Positions 26,482 to 35,118 of a DNA stretch of 64,000 nt are shown one piece after another. How positions within the stretch are numbered: position 1 is the first letter of the stretch; every line of letters starts with the position of its first letter. The notes under the pieces were generated by a model, which did not search any database, was not told where the DNA came from, and was given only the letters and a program-made list of their open reading frames with translations. A program made the position numbers and the translations under genes. The stretch is from Amycolatopsis endophytica (GTDB lineage: Bacteria; Actinomycetota; Actinomycetes; Mycobacteriales; Pseudonocardiaceae): the NCBI RefSeq assembly GCF_013410405.1, contig NZ_JACCFK010000001.1, positions 4,712,001 to 4,776,000 of the forward strand, written 5' to 3'.

Positions 26482-27314
26482 CCCCGGAAGAGGTGTCGCG
26501 GAGCACGGCGGAAGTGTTCGACGCGGCGGCGGAAGCCTTCACCCGGTGGACCCCGCTGCTGTGGGGGCCGGTCGGCGAAGCAGTGGCCGGTCTCGCGGCG
26601 CTGCGGCCGGGGGAACGCGTGGTCGACGCGTGCTGCGGCAACGGCGCGGCGTCGATCCCCGCGGCACGCCACGTCGCCCCGCACGGTGTGGTCGACGCGG
26701 TGGACCTCGCCGGGGAACTCCTCACCGCGGGGCGCGCCAGGGCGAGTGCGAGCGACGTGACCGGCGTCCGGTTCCACCTCGCGGACGTCACCACCTGGCA
26801 GGCCCCGCCAGGCGGTTACGACGCCGCGTTGTGCTCGTTCGGGGTGTTCTTCTTCCCCGACATGGACGCCGGCGGACGGCACCTGCTGAACCTGCTGCGA
26901 CCGGATGGCCGGATGGTGGTCACCACCTGGCAGCACGGCGCCGTCGAACCCATCGTGATGCCCTTCGTGCGGGCGGCAGCGGCGGAACGGGACGCGGCCG
27001 GCCTCGCGCCGGTCCAGACCGCGCGGATGCGCGAGGCGAGTGCGCGCGTGGAGCACCGCGACGGGCTCGCCACCTGGTTGCGGGCGATCGGCGGAACCGG
27101 CGCGGAAGTGTCCACAGTGGTCCCGGAAGTACCGCTGGATGCCGGGCGGGCCTGGGACTTCGTGATCGGGTCGGGCACGCGCACCATGTTGCTCGGCCTT
27201 GACGAGCCCGCCGTGACGCGGGTCCGGCACCGCTTCGAGACCGCCCTGCGCGCGGACGGTGTCACGTCGTTCCGGCCCACCGTCCTGGTCGGACGTGCCG
27301 TTCGCCCTTCCTGA
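26478..27314 (+). CDS. UbiE-like SAM-dependent methyltransferase
   Basis: A 278-aa methyltransferase whose N-terminal helix (EVFDAAAEAFTRWTPLLWGPVGEA) and motif I (RVVDACCGNGAASIPAA) place it in the UbiE/COQ5-like group acting on quinone-like or small-molecule acceptors. Motif I has two adjacent cysteines (DACCGNG), slightly atypical. It is translationally coupled to the preceding methyltransferase, so both probably act in one pathway under the Zur-like box. The substrate is not identifiable. Confidence 0.75.
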   Translation: MTPEEVSRSTAEVFDAAAEAFTRWTPLLWGPVGEAVAGLAALRPGERVVDACCGNGAASIPAARHVAPHGVVDAVDLAGELLTAGRARASASDVTGVRFHLADVTTWQAPPGGYDAALCSFGVFFFPDMDAGGRHLLNLLRPDGRMVVTTWQHGAVEPIVMPFVRAAAAERDAAGLAPVQTARMREASARVEHRDGLATWLRAIGGTGAEVSTVVPEVPLDAGRAWDFVIGSGTRTMLLGLDEPAVTRVRHRFETALRADGVTSFRPTVLVGRAVRPS

Positions 27315-27752
27315 CCGGTCCCGTGCCCGCCCGGCCGGGGCCGTGCCGGAATGCGCGACGGGCTCGACGGTCACACCGGTGACGGTCGCGTGGTCCGGCT
27401 CCGGATCGAAGGGGCGCATCAGACCGGGTCAGCTCCAGCGCTGCGCAGACCGGCGCCCGTTCGTACAGCACGCTCTTGCCGGACGCCACCAGCCGCAGTT
27501 CGAGTCAGCGTTTGCCCGGCACGTCGGGGACGTTGTCCCGGCTCGTCCAGCAGCGGATCGTCGGGCCGCGCGGCGACGCCTCCAGGGCGAACGGCTTCTG
27601 CCGCGAGGAACCGCCGTATCACCCCGGGCTTCCGTGCCGCGAGACCGTCCCCGAATCCGGCAGGGAATGTGACAGGTCGGGCTGTGACCAAGTGCCGTCC
27701 CGTTAGGCTGGTCCGGGTAGTTCCTTCGGCAGGCGGGTGTGAGCTGAGCTCA
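27315..27752. other. 438-base gap without a confident gene, probably decayed sequence
   Basis: No frame has a start, normal codon usage and a stop together. On the minus strand a peptide ending DNVPDVPGKR stops at 27505-27507, and a second coherent stretch (LRLVASGKSVLYERAPVC) follows directly. Both look like broken coding sequence that I cannot assign to a family. The promoter of the YigZ gene must lie at the right end. Confidence 0.4.
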
Positions 27753-28385
27753 GTGGATGGCGAGGTCCGGGTGATCGCCAGGGACGGGGTGCACGAGGTG
27801 GAGGTCAAGCGCTCCCGATTTCTCTGCACCGTCGCCCGGGTCGGCGATGCCGGGGCGGCCGCGGCGGTGATCGCGCGGGTCCGGAAGGCCGGGCCGGGTG
27901 CGAACCATCATGGCACGGCGATGCGGATCGGCGATCCCGGCACCGGTGAGATGACGGTGCGCGGCAACGACGACGGCGAACCGGCGGGCACCGCGGGGGT
28001 GCCGATGCTCGAGGTGCTGGCGCGGCGCAATCTCACCGATGTCGTCGCGGTCGTGTCGCGGTGGTTCGGCGGGACCAAGCTCGGCGCGGGCGGGCTGGTG
28101 CGCGCGTATTCCGGTGCGCTGGCCGAGACCCTCGACATGGTCGGGGAGCTGCGCCGGGTGCGGCACCGGGAACTGCTGGTCGCGGTGCCGCACGACCTCG
28201 CGGGCCGCCTCGAACACGATCTGCGCCAGTCGCCGTACCGCCTCCTGGACACCGACTACGGCAGGGACGTCACGCTGACGGTCGCGGTCACCGACCGGGA
28301 CGCGTTCGCCGCCTGGCTCGCCGAACGCTCCGGCGGCGCGGTCGAGGCGCTCGACGCGGGCTCGCGGGACCTCTATCTGCCCTGA
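27753..28385 (+). CDS. YigZ/IMPACT family protein
   Basis: A 210-aa protein of the UPF0029/YigZ family. The start is typical (IARDGVHEVEVKRSRFLC). The conserved core is NDDGEPAGTAGVPMLEVL (about 72-89), followed by VVAVVSRWFGGTKLGAGGLVRAYSGA and a small C-terminal ferredoxin-like DUF1949 domain. The family is linked to translation control and proline peptidase pairs, but its bacterial activity is not settled. GTG 27753 is preferred; GTG 27771 is possible. The usual YigZ histidine-asparagine segment reads GANHHGTAMRIG here. Confidence 0.8.
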   Translation: MDGEVRVIARDGVHEVEVKRSRFLCTVARVGDAGAAAAVIARVRKAGPGANHHGTAMRIGDPGTGEMTVRGNDDGEPAGTAGVPMLEVLARRNLTDVVAVVSRWFGGTKLGAGGLVRAYSGALAETLDMVGELRRVRHRELLVAVPHDLAGRLEHDLRQSPYRLLDTDYGRDVTLTVAVTDRDAFAAWLAERSGGAVEALDAGSRDLYLP

Positions 28386-28409
28386 CCGCTGTCTGCGAGG
28401 ATTCCCGTC

Positions 28410-29603
28410 GTGCCCGACGAACCACACACCGACACCTCCGTCGTCCCGGTTCGCCGGGTGCTGCCGCTGTACGCGGCGGGGTTCGTGACCGCGTTCGGTG
28501 CGCACGGCATCGCCGCGGGGCTCGGTGGCTACACCGCCTCCGAGCATGCGTCGCTGTTGGCGCTGGGCATTCTGCTCGCCGTCTACGACGGCGCCGAGGT
28601 CGTGCTCAAACCGGTGTTCGGCTCGCTGGCCGACCGCGTGGGGCCACGGCCGGTGCTGCTCGGCGGGCTGGTCGTGTTCGCACTCGCCTCGGGCGCGTTC
28701 GTGCTCGCCGGCGACCCGGGGCTGGTCGGTCTCGTCCGGTTCGGCCAGGGCGCCGCCGCGGCCGCGTTCTCCCCGGCCGCGGGCGCGATGGTGGCCAGGC
28801 TCGCGCCGCCCGCGCGGCACGGACGCGCCTTCGGCCGGTACGGCGCGTGGAAGGGACTCGGCTACACGCTCGGCCCGCTGCTCGGCGGGGTGCTGATCAC
28901 CCTGGGCGGGTTCGCCTTGTTGTTCGCCACCCTGGCCGGGCTCGCCGTGGTCGTCGCGGTGTGGGCCGTGCTCGTGGTGCCCCCGGTCGCGCCGTTGCCG
29001 CGTGCCCGGCAGACCGTCGCCGGCCTGGCCCGGCGGCTGACCAGGCCCGGATTCCTCGGTCCCACCGCGACACTCGCCGCCTCCACCGCCGCCCTCGCGG
29101 TCGGCGTCGGGTTCCTGCCGGTCCGGTCGGCCGCCGCGGGCCTGAACCCTCTGCTCACCGGCATCGCGGTGTCGGTGCTGGCGGCGGCGGCCGCGCTGGT
29201 CCAGCCGTGGGCGGGGCGGGCGCGCGACAGCGGCCGTCTCGCCGACGGCGTGGGCATGACGACCGGGCTGGTGCTGGCGGCGGCCGGCTTCGTGATCGCC
29301 GCGCTGGTGCCGGGGCCGGCCGGGATCTTCCCGGCCGCGCTGATCATCGGGGCCGGCGCCGGAGTGGTCACGCCACTGGGGTTCGCCGCGCTGGCCGCGG
29401 CCACCCCGCCCGAACGGCTCGGGCAGACCATGGGCAGCGCCGAGGTGGGCCGTGAACTCGGCGACGCCGGTGGTCCGCTCCTGGTGGGGGCCATCGCCGT
29501 CGCGACAACCCTGTCCGGCGGCCTGCTGGGCCTGGCGGCTCTGCTCTTCGCCACCGCCGCGGCGGTCCGCTCCTCCTCAGCGGGCGGGAACGGCGACGCG
29601 TGA
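28410..29603 (+). CDS. MFS transporter, probable drug or metabolite exporter
   Basis: A 397-aa twelve-helix major facilitator protein. The loop between helices 2 and 3 reads GSLADRVGPRPVLLGG and the antiporter-type motif in helix 5 reads GYTLGPLLGGVL, which favours export. GTG start 24 bases after the YigZ stop. The last 27 bases overlap the convergent ABA4-like gene. No substrate can be assigned. Confidence 0.8.
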   Translation: MPDEPHTDTSVVPVRRVLPLYAAGFVTAFGAHGIAAGLGGYTASEHASLLALGILLAVYDGAEVVLKPVFGSLADRVGPRPVLLGGLVVFALASGAFVLAGDPGLVGLVRFGQGAAAAAFSPAAGAMVARLAPPARHGRAFGRYGAWKGLGYTLGPLLGGVLITLGGFALLFATLAGLAVVVAVWAVLVVPPVAPLPRARQTVAGLARRLTRPGFLGPTATLAASTAALAVGVGFLPVRSAAAGLNPLLTGIAVSVLAAAAALVQPWAGRARDSGRLADGVGMTTGLVLAAAGFVIAALVPGPAGIFPAALIIGAGAGVVTPLGFAALAAATPPERLGQTMGSAEVGRELGDAGGPLLVGAIAVATTLSGGLLGLAALLFATAAAVRSSSAGGNGDA

Positions 29604-30008
29604 CGCCGCGACCGACCGCGCCAGGAGGTAGGCGAGCAACCCGAACGGCGGCAGCGGGATCGTCAGCACCAGGATCGGCGCCAGGAACGCGTGGTGGACG
29701 CCCCGCTGCCGCGCGTCGTGGTACATCCAGCGGCCGATGAACAGGTCGAACGCGACTAGGTGGGCCCAGATCGCCGCCGCGCCCTCGGGAGTGCCCCGCG
29801 GCGCCCCCAGATCCGGGCTGCTCACCACCGGCCACAGCGTGCCGAACTCGCCGACCGCGAACACCGTGTAGACGGCCAGCGGCGGGAGCACGATCCAGGG
29901 CGAGCCGATCACCCGGCGCGTGCCCGTCCAGCCGGGCGCGAAGATCATCAGCGCCCAGAACGGCGCGGCCAGGAAGAAGGTGATCCGGAACAGGGTCGCG
30001 GTGCTCAC
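29577..30008 (-). CDS. ABA4-like (DUF4281) membrane protein
   Basis: A 143-aa protein with four predicted membrane helices and the ABA4/DUF4281 pattern: FFLAAPFWALMIFAPGW at the start, then VFAVGEFGTLWPVV, AAAIWAHLVAFDLFIGRWMYHDARQRG and PPFGLLAYLLAR. In plants ABA4 acts in neoxanthin formation; the bacterial role is unknown. The GTG start at 30008 overlaps the stop of the upstream decayed membrane-protein gene (GTGA), so this gene is the surviving second member of an operon whose first gene is broken. Confidence 0.8.
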   Translation of the reverse strand: MSTATLFRITFFLAAPFWALMIFAPGWTGTRRVIGSPWIVLPPLAVYTVFAVGEFGTLWPVVSSPDLGAPRGTPEGAAAIWAHLVAFDLFIGRWMYHDARQRGVHHAFLAPILVLTIPLPPFGLLAYLLARSVAASRVAVPAR

Positions 30009-30640
30009 GAGACGCTCACCTTCTGACGAGCGGAGCCGGACAAGGACCAGGCCGCGCCGGCCGCCACCGCGGCGACGAGCGCGCCGAGCGCGAGCAGCGT
30101 GCGCGCGTCGGGGTGGATCAGTGGCTGGCCGCGCAGGGCCTGCCAGGTCACCAGCGCGACGACACCGGCGTAGCCGAACCCCGGCGACCACCACCAGCCG
30201 GGCCCGCGTGACGCCGGACCGCAGGCGCGCGAACCGCCGCGCCGCCACGAGCAGCAGCAGCGCGACCAGTGGCAGCGCCTGCAGCGCGTGCGTGCCGACG
30301 AAATGCGGGATGCGCAGGTCACCGCCCGTCGTGCTCCAGCCGGTGACCGGCATGCTCGGGCCGCCGTCGGCCACGCCCACGCTGTGCGCGCCGACGAGCC
30401 CTTCGAACGTGCCGTCCCGCATCGACGCGGTCTGCTCCCGCCTGGGACCGACCATGAGGAATCCGAGTCCGAGCCCGGCCGGCGAGATCAGCGCGCCGAG
30501 CCGGATCGCCCAGCGCGGGGGCCGGCCGCCTCCCCTGCCGCGTGAGGGTCAGCCTCACGTCACGGCGATGGAGATCGCGAACTTGAACGGCTTGAGCGTC
30601 GAGACCCGGCCGAGCAGGGGTGACAGGATGATTCCCCAAG
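30005..30640 (-). pseudogene. Remnant of an actinobacterial membrane protein: internal deletion and frameshift
   Basis: Three pieces of one family can be read. Near 30600 a start-like segment VSTLKPFKFAISIAV runs into a stop. At about 30540-30500 the reading resumes in another frame at RWAIRLGALISPAGLG and continues through VGAHSVGVADGGP and GWSTTGGDLRIPHFVGTHALQALP. At a run of four C (30179-30182) the frame shifts again into FGYAGVVALVTWQALRGQPL and ends at 30005. The middle of the protein between pieces one and two is missing. The stop overlaps the ABA4-like start. The family function is unknown to me. Confidence 0.7.
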
Positions 30641-30641
30641 C

Positions 30642-30658
30642 GGATAGTTGCGCTATCC
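30642..30658. promoter_or_regulatory. GGATAG-n5-CTATCC palindrome, TetR-type operator
   Basis: Perfect inverted 6-base arms (30642-30647 and 30653-30658) lie just upstream of the decayed gene's first segment and 79 bases from the pirin stop. The shape is common for TetR-family operators in actinomycetes. No TetR gene remains nearby, so the site may be orphaned. Confidence 0.5.
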
Positions 30659-30736
30659 ACTACGACGGGAACCCACGCTACCCACCCTGGGAGAGTCCAC
30701 AGCTACGGCAGGAGTAGTGCCGGGGGACGTCCGAGG

Positions 30737-31711
30737 TCAGCGCGGGTTGTGGCGCGGTTTGATGCGGATGTGCGGCAGCTCGGGCGCGGGCAGCCGGGAG
30801 ACCCGGCCGCGGTACCCCTCGACGCGGCCGAACTGGTCGGATCCGGCCTGCCACGCCTCGCGGAACGCGGCGATCTCCTCGTGGCTGCGGCCGACGAAGT
30901 TCCACCACATCACGATCTCCTCGTCGAACGGCGCACCGCCCAGCAGGAGAGCACGCGCCGGACCGGCGCCGCCGTTGACCAGCTCCACCCGCGCGGCGCC
31001 GGGGGCGAGGCAGGCCAGCTCACCGGTGCCGAGCGTGGTGCCCTCGACGGTGAGGCCGCCGATGTCCTGCAACACCCCGTGTTCGAATCCGGGGTCGAGG
31101 TCGAGCGCCACGCGCGCACCCGGGTCGAGCGTGATCTCCGCGCCGAGCAGTGGAGTGAACACCGGGACCGGCGAGGTGTCGCCGGCGAGGCTGCCGAGGA
31201 AGACCCGCAGCGCCGCGCCGGGCAGGGTGACCAGCGGGGGAGCGTAGTGCCGGAAATCGCGGGCGGTGTCGCGGTGCTCCCCGGGCAGTGCGATCCACAG
31301 CTGGACGCCGTGCAGCGTCGCCGTGTCCGGTGTGGACACTTCGGAGTGCGCGATGCCGTGGCCGCCGGTCATCAGGTTCAGCTCGCCGGGGCGGACCAAC
31401 GCGTGCGCGCCGAAGCTGTCGCGGTGTTCGATTTCGCCGGTGAACAACCAGCTCGCCGTCTGGAGTCCGGTGTGCGGATGCGGGGCGACGTCCATTCCAC
31501 CGGTGACCGCGACGTCCTCGGGCCCGTAGTGGTCGGCGAAGCACCAGGCCCCGATCAGCGACCGCTGCCGTTGCGGCAGGGTGCGCCGCACGCGCATCGC
31601 GCGCGGGCCGCCGAGGGGGACGTCCCGGGGCGTCAGGACGGTCACCGTGCCACGGGGAGCGGGCGCATCCGCGCACACGACCTCGGCGGGGTCGGCCTCG
31701 ATGTTGCTCAT
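30737..31711 (-). CDS. Pirin family protein
   Basis: A 324-aa bicupin. The N-terminal cupin has the pirin metal site (APHPHTGLQTASWLFTGEIEHRDS near residue 75 and GGHGIAHSE near 120), giving His, His, His and Glu ligands for iron or nickel. The C-terminal pirin_C domain covers about 170-300 (GGAPFDEEIVMWWNFVGRS). Some pirins show quercetin 2,3-dioxygenase activity; others are redox-linked regulators. ATG start at 31711. It stands alone and is divergent from a small hypothetical gene. Confidence 0.88.
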   Translation of the reverse strand: MSNIEADPAEVVCADAPAPRGTVTVLTPRDVPLGGPRAMRVRRTLPQRQRSLIGAWCFADHYGPEDVAVTGGMDVAPHPHTGLQTASWLFTGEIEHRDSFGAHALVRPGELNLMTGGHGIAHSEVSTPDTATLHGVQLWIALPGEHRDTARDFRHYAPPLVTLPGAALRVFLGSLAGDTSPVPVFTPLLGAEITLDPGARVALDLDPGFEHGVLQDIGGLTVEGTTLGTGELACLAPGAARVELVNGGAGPARALLLGGAPFDEEIVMWWNFVGRSHEEIAAFREAWQAGSDQFGRVEGYRGRVSRLPAPELPHIRIKPRHNPR

Positions 31712-31763
31712 ACCGCCATCCTGCCAGTGCGTAGCCCGCGGCGGAGTCGGGTAGGCATGGGAG

Positions 31764-32084
31764 GTGAGCGACCACGAAGCGAGCCGGGGCATCGCCGCGA
31801 TGCCGGAGATCGTGCTCAACACCGCCGCCGACCCCGGCCAGGTCAAGGCCTGGCTGACCGACGTCGTCGGCGTGCGGCCGGAGGAGGTGCGCTGCCACGT
31901 CGACCGGCCGCGCGTCGAGCTGGAATGGCCGTCCGGGCAGGCCGAGCTGCGCGCCGAGACCTCGGGTGCGGGCGCGAGCGTCGTGCACCTGCGGTTGTCC
32001 GCTACCGCGTCCAGCGCCGAGCTGGCCCGCGCGGCGCTGGACGCGCTGGCGGTGCAGGTCGGCCAGAACTTCAACCCCGGCTGA
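31764..32084 (+). CDS. Small conserved hypothetical protein
   Basis: A 106-aa protein of unknown function, with an even mix of strands and helices and no membrane segment. Codon use is typical of the region. The GTG at 31764 directly follows GGGAG, which is tight for a ribosome site; the ATG at 31800 (MPEIVLN) is an alternative start. The C-terminal 14 bases overlap the convergent AhpD-like gene. I do not recognise a domain. Confidence 0.55.
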   Translation: MSDHEASRGIAAMPEIVLNTAADPGQVKAWLTDVVGVRPEEVRCHVDRPRVELEWPSGQAELRAETSGAGASVVHLRLSATASSAELARAALDALAVQVGQNFNPG

Positions 32085-32895
32085 GGTCCAGCGCGCGCAG
32101 GCCGGTTTCGTAGCTGGTCAGTGCGGCCCCCACCGCGGCCGCGGCTGTCAGTTCGAAGATTTCGTCCTCGCTGCCCGGCAGCGCGGTGAGGTCGGCGTCG
32201 GTGATGCGGTACGAGGCGTCACGGACGAGGGCGGCGTAGGCGCGCCACGGCTCGGCCAGTGGGCCGTCCGTGCCCGCCGCCAGACGCGTTCCGGGCGGGG
32301 TCACGGCGGGCGCCTCGAACACCGCGTGCCGCAGGTTCGCGACCGGATCACGGTGGCCGGTCCGGCCCCCGCCCGCGAGGAGGAACGCCGGGAACCGGTA
32401 ACCGAACCGGTGCAGCGCCCGGGTGCCCGTGTGCACCTGGTCGCCGCGCAGCACGAACCCGAACGCGTTCGCGATCCGGTTGACGACGTTCCACACCAGA
32501 TCGACGTGCAGGGCGTCCCGCACGGCCGGCTCCGGCAGGTCCACGCGGGTCTCCTCGCCCGACCGCACCGCGTCGAGGAACGCCCGGACCGCCCGCACCT
32601 CGGGCCGGACCGGTTCGGTCAGCCCGGCGATGCGGGTCAGCTCGCGGTGCGAGTCGACGCAGAACGGGCACCGGTGCCGCTGAGCGGTGGTCAACGCCAG
32701 GTACTCCCGTTCACCCGCGGTCCAGGCGGAGCGCCCGCGCATCGCTGGAGCCGTGATCTCCAGCAGCGGGCGCGCGAAGAACTCCGGCCGGTACAGCAGG
32801 GTGCGCACGATGTCCGGCGGATCGCCGCGCCCGGTCGCGGCGAGGAACAGGCGGGCGCGGAGCCGGTGCCCCGTGTCGAGGACGGACAGTCTCAT
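32071..32895 (-). CDS. AhpD/carboxymuconolactone-decarboxylase-like protein
   Basis: A 274-aa all-helical protein with the AhpD redox motif Cys76-x2-Cys79-x3-His83 (CPFCVDSH), typical of alkylhydroperoxidase-like enzymes that reduce peroxides with paired cysteines. It is longer than ordinary AhpD proteins and has a second related C-terminal part. The start (ATG 32895) overlaps the stop of the ECF42 sigma gene (ATGA). It is the third gene of the DGPF-sigma-AhpD operon and so part of the ECF42 output (inference). Confidence 0.75.
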   Translation of the reverse strand: MRLSVLDTGHRLRARLFLAATGRGDPPDIVRTLLYRPEFFARPLLEITAPAMRGRSAWTAGEREYLALTTAQRHRCPFCVDSHRELTRIAGLTEPVRPEVRAVRAFLDAVRSGEETRVDLPEPAVRDALHVDLVWNVVNRIANAFGFVLRGDQVHTGTRALHRFGYRFPAFLLAGGGRTGHRDPVANLRHAVFEAPAVTPPGTRLAAGTDGPLAEPWRAYAALVRDASYRITDADLTALPGSEDEIFELTAAAAVGAALTSYETGLRALDLSRG

Positions 32896-34121
32896 GGGGA
32901 CACCTCCGCGTCGGACGTGGTGAGCCGTCCGGCCAGGAACCGGCGGTCGGCCGGATTGGGGGCGAGTTCATGGGCTCTCCGGTAGCAGGCGGCGGCTTCG
33001 GTCGTGCGGCCGAGGCGCCGCAGCAGATCGGCGCGGGTGGCGTGGAACAGGTGGTAGCGGTCCAGCCCGCCGAGACCATCGACGAGGGCCAGCCCCGCCG
33101 CGGGCCCCTCGGTCGCCGCGACCGAGACCGCGTGGTTGAGCGCGACCACCGGCGACGGCGCGACCCGCAAGAGCTCGCCGTAGAGGGCGGCGATGCGCGG
33201 CCAGTCGGTCTCCCCGGCCGACGGTGCCCGCGCGTGCAGGGCCGCGATCGCCGCCTGCACCTGGTACGGCCCCGGCGTGCCGTGACGCAGCGCGCGGTCC
33301 AGGACGCCGACCGCTTCGGCGATCCTGGCCCGGTCCCACCGGCTCCGGTCCTGGTCGGCGAGCAGCACCGGAGCGCCGTCGGGGGAGTGGCGGGCCGCGG
33401 CGCGCGACTCGTGCAGCAGGAGCAGCGCGACCAGCCCCAGCGCCTCCGGCTCGTCGGGCATGAGGGCCGCGACGAGCTTCGCGAGCCGGATCGCCTCCGC
33501 CCGCAGTGGCCCGGCGTGGACTGGCTCGGCGGTGTAGCCCTGGGTGAACACCAGGTACACGACCGCCAGAACACCGTCGAGCCGCTCCGGCAGCAGGTGG
33601 TCGGCCGGTACCGCGAGGCCGATGCCCGCGTCGCGGATCTTGCGCTTGGCCCGCACCAGCCGCTGCGCCAGCGTCGCCTCGGGCACGAGGAACAGGCGCG
33701 CGATCCGCGCGGCGGTCAGCCCGGCCACGGCCTGCAGCGTGAGCGCGACGCGGGCGTCGGGCGCGAGCGCGGGGTGGCAGCAGGTGAAGATCAGGCTCAG
33801 CCGCTCGTCGCCCACCGCGAGCAGCCGGTTCTCGTCGTCACCCCGCGGTCCGGTCACCACGGCGGCCGTCTCCTTGTCCCGGCCCGCCCGCTCGCGGCGC
33901 AGCCGGTCGACCATCCGGTTGCGGGCGACGGTGAGCAGCCACGCGACCGGGTCGGACGGCACCCCGCCACGCCAGTGCCGCAGCGCGAGCGCGCACGCGT
34001 CCTGGAGCGCGTCCTCCGCCAGTTCGAAGTCGCCGAGCACGCGGACGAGTGCCGCGAGCATCCGTGCCCGGTGCTCGCGGTACACCCGCTCGACCGCGAG
34101 CTCAGCCGTCGGCCGCGGCAT
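32892..34121 (-). CDS. ECF42-type sigma factor with C-terminal TPR-like extension
   Basis: A 409-aa sigma factor. Region 2 (about 10-75; [39 protein letters not shown]) and region 4 (about 115-165; [37 protein letters not shown]) are followed by a 240-residue helical extension with TPR-like repeats. This extension is diagnostic of ECF42 and replaces an anti-sigma factor in control of activity. The start overlaps the 3' end of the DGPF gene by 20 bases. ECF42 genes nearly always accompany DGPF (YCII-related) genes, as here. Confidence 0.9.
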   Translation of the reverse strand: MPRPTAELAVERVYREHRARMLAALVRVLGDFELAEDALQDACALALRHWRGGVPSDPVAWLLTVARNRMVDRLRRERAGRDKETAAVVTGPRGDDENRLLAVGDERLSLIFTCCHPALAPDARVALTLQAVAGLTAARIARLFLVPEATLAQRLVRAKRKIRDAGIGLAVPADHLLPERLDGVLAVVYLVFTQGYTAEPVHAGPLRAEAIRLAKLVAALMPDEPEALGLVALLLLHESRAAARHSPDGAPVLLADQDRSRWDRARIAEAVGVLDRALRHGTPGPYQVQAAIAALHARAPSAGETDWPRIAALYGELLRVAPSPVVALNHAVSVAATEGPAAGLALVDGLGGLDRYHLFHATRADLLRRLGRTTEAAACYRRAHELAPNPADRRFLAGRLTTSDAEVSP

Positions 34122-34479
34122 GCGCGGACGGAATGGCGGGCGCGTGCACCAGTGGCCGGACCTCGATGGTGCCCGTCTCGGCCATCGGGCACAGCGCGGC
34201 CAGCTCCAGTGCCTCGTCGAGGTCGCGGCAGTCGAGGACGTAGTAGCCGCCGAGGTGTTCGTGGGTCTCCACGAACGGCCCGTCGGTGATCAGCGTGCGG
34301 CCCTCGCGCACGCTCACCGTCGTGGCGGTGTCCTCGCGGTGCAGTGGATCGCCCGCGACCAGTGCGCCGCGGCGGCGGCACTCGTCGGCGAACGCGTTCA
34401 CCCTCGCCAGCGCCTCGGCGAAACCCGGATCGCCCGGCTCCGGCCGCTCGCAGTTGTAGATCATCAGCAGGTAGCGCAT
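34102..34479 (-). CDS. YCII-related DGPF-domain protein
   Basis: A 125-aa ferredoxin-like YCII/DGPF protein: [11 protein letters not shown] at the start, the eponymous [30 protein letters not shown] near residues 65-95, and EVRPL near the end. The function is unknown; these are the conserved partners and main targets of ECF42 sigma factors. The ATG at 34479 follows GGAGGAA. A recognisable ECF42 promoter lies 30 to 56 bases upstream (34509-34535). Confidence 0.9.
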   Translation of the reverse strand: MRYLLMIYNCERPEPGDPGFAEALARVNAFADECRRRGALVAGDPLHREDTATTVSVREGRTLITDGPFVETHEHLGGYYVLDCRDLDEALELAALCPMAETGTIEVRPLVHAPAIPSAHAAADG

Positions 34480-34508
34480 GTGTTCCTCCCGTTCGGTCAC
34501 CCCAGGAT

Positions 34509-34535
34509 GACGAACGGGACCGACAGAATTCGACA
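34509..34535 (-). promoter_or_regulatory. ECF42-type promoter
   Basis: On the minus strand TGTCGA (34535-34530) is followed by 17 bases and CGTC (34512-34509). This is the published form of ECF42 promoters (TGTCGA -35 and CGTC/CGAC -10, from memory of the literature) and lies just upstream of the DGPF-sigma operon, so the operon is probably autoactivated. Confidence 0.7.
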
Positions 34536-34564
34536 CTCCGCCCCGATTTTCCCGTCCGGACACA

Positions 34565-34602
34565 CGAGAAGCACAACCGCACGCGCGCGGTTGTGCTTCT
34601 CG
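34565..34602 (-). terminator. Strong hairpin terminator downstream of the DUF1540 gene
   Basis: Perfect 16-base arms (34565-34580 and 34587-34602; CGAGAAGCACAACCGC and its complement) with a 6-base loop lie 17 bases beyond the DUF1540 stop and before the ECF42 promoter. It insulates the DUF1540 gene from the sigma operon. Confidence 0.85.
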
Positions 34603-34618
34603 CGTGGTTCCGGGTGGT

Positions 34619-34918
34619 TCAGCGCGGGCTGTAGGTGAGGCAGTTCGCCGCGTGGCCGCCGGATCCCGGTCCGACCCGCACGCCCGAGGCCGTGCACTCG
34701 AGCTGGGAGTTGTAGGTGCAGTCCGTGCGCGAGCAGGCACCGACCTGCGCCACGACCCGGTCCAGCCCGCCCTTGGTGTTCAACGGCACGAACGTGCCGC
34801 AGTCCGCCGCGCCGTTGTCACCGCTCACGGTGATCGCGAACGCGTGGCATCCGTCGTGGTTGTAACCGCAACCGGTGACGGTGCACTCGGCCACGGCGGG
34901 CATCTCGGTGCTGGTCAT
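34619..34918 (-). CDS. Cysteine-rich DUF1540 protein, tandem repeat
   Basis: A 99-aa protein with two copies of the DUF1540 motif: AECTVTGCGYNHDGCHA near residue 10 and GACSRTDCTYNSQLECTA near 60, plus cysteines at ADCG and ANCL. The repeated C-x4-C-x-YN-x3/4-C spacing suggests metal binding. No export signal is present, so it acts in the cytoplasm. A well matched iron-box (35005-35023) lies about 87 bases before the ATG, which suggests repression by an IdeR/DmdR protein when iron is plentiful (inference). It ends at a strong hairpin terminator. Confidence 0.8.
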   Translation of the reverse strand: MTSTEMPAVAECTVTGCGYNHDGCHAFAITVSGDNGAADCGTFVPLNTKGGLDRVVAQVGACSRTDCTYNSQLECTASGVRVGPGSGGHAANCLTYSPR

Positions 34919-35004
34919 AACCGCTCCTCACGATCAAGGTGGTGGGAATCGTTCGGTGGGCCGAACAATGCCACCGAGAGAAGCGGACGGCAATGCGGCC
35001 AGAA

Positions 35005-35023
35005 TTAGGTGAGCCTATCCTGG
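35005..35023 (-). promoter_or_regulatory. IdeR/DmdR iron box
   Basis: Read on the minus strand, CCAGGATAGGCTCACCTAA matches 16 of 19 positions of the DtxR/IdeR consensus TTAGGTTAGGCTCACCTAA. Only the first two bases and one T differ. It stands between the nucleoside hydrolase 3' end and the DUF1540 gene and points to iron control of the latter. Confidence 0.65.
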
Positions 35024-35118
35024 ATTTGCTGGTTTTCCCTGGTCAAGGTGCAGATGGGAATGGCGGGGCAGCGCGCCGGAAATTGATTCCCGCCCCTTCG
35101 GGTGATTGTCCATACCAC

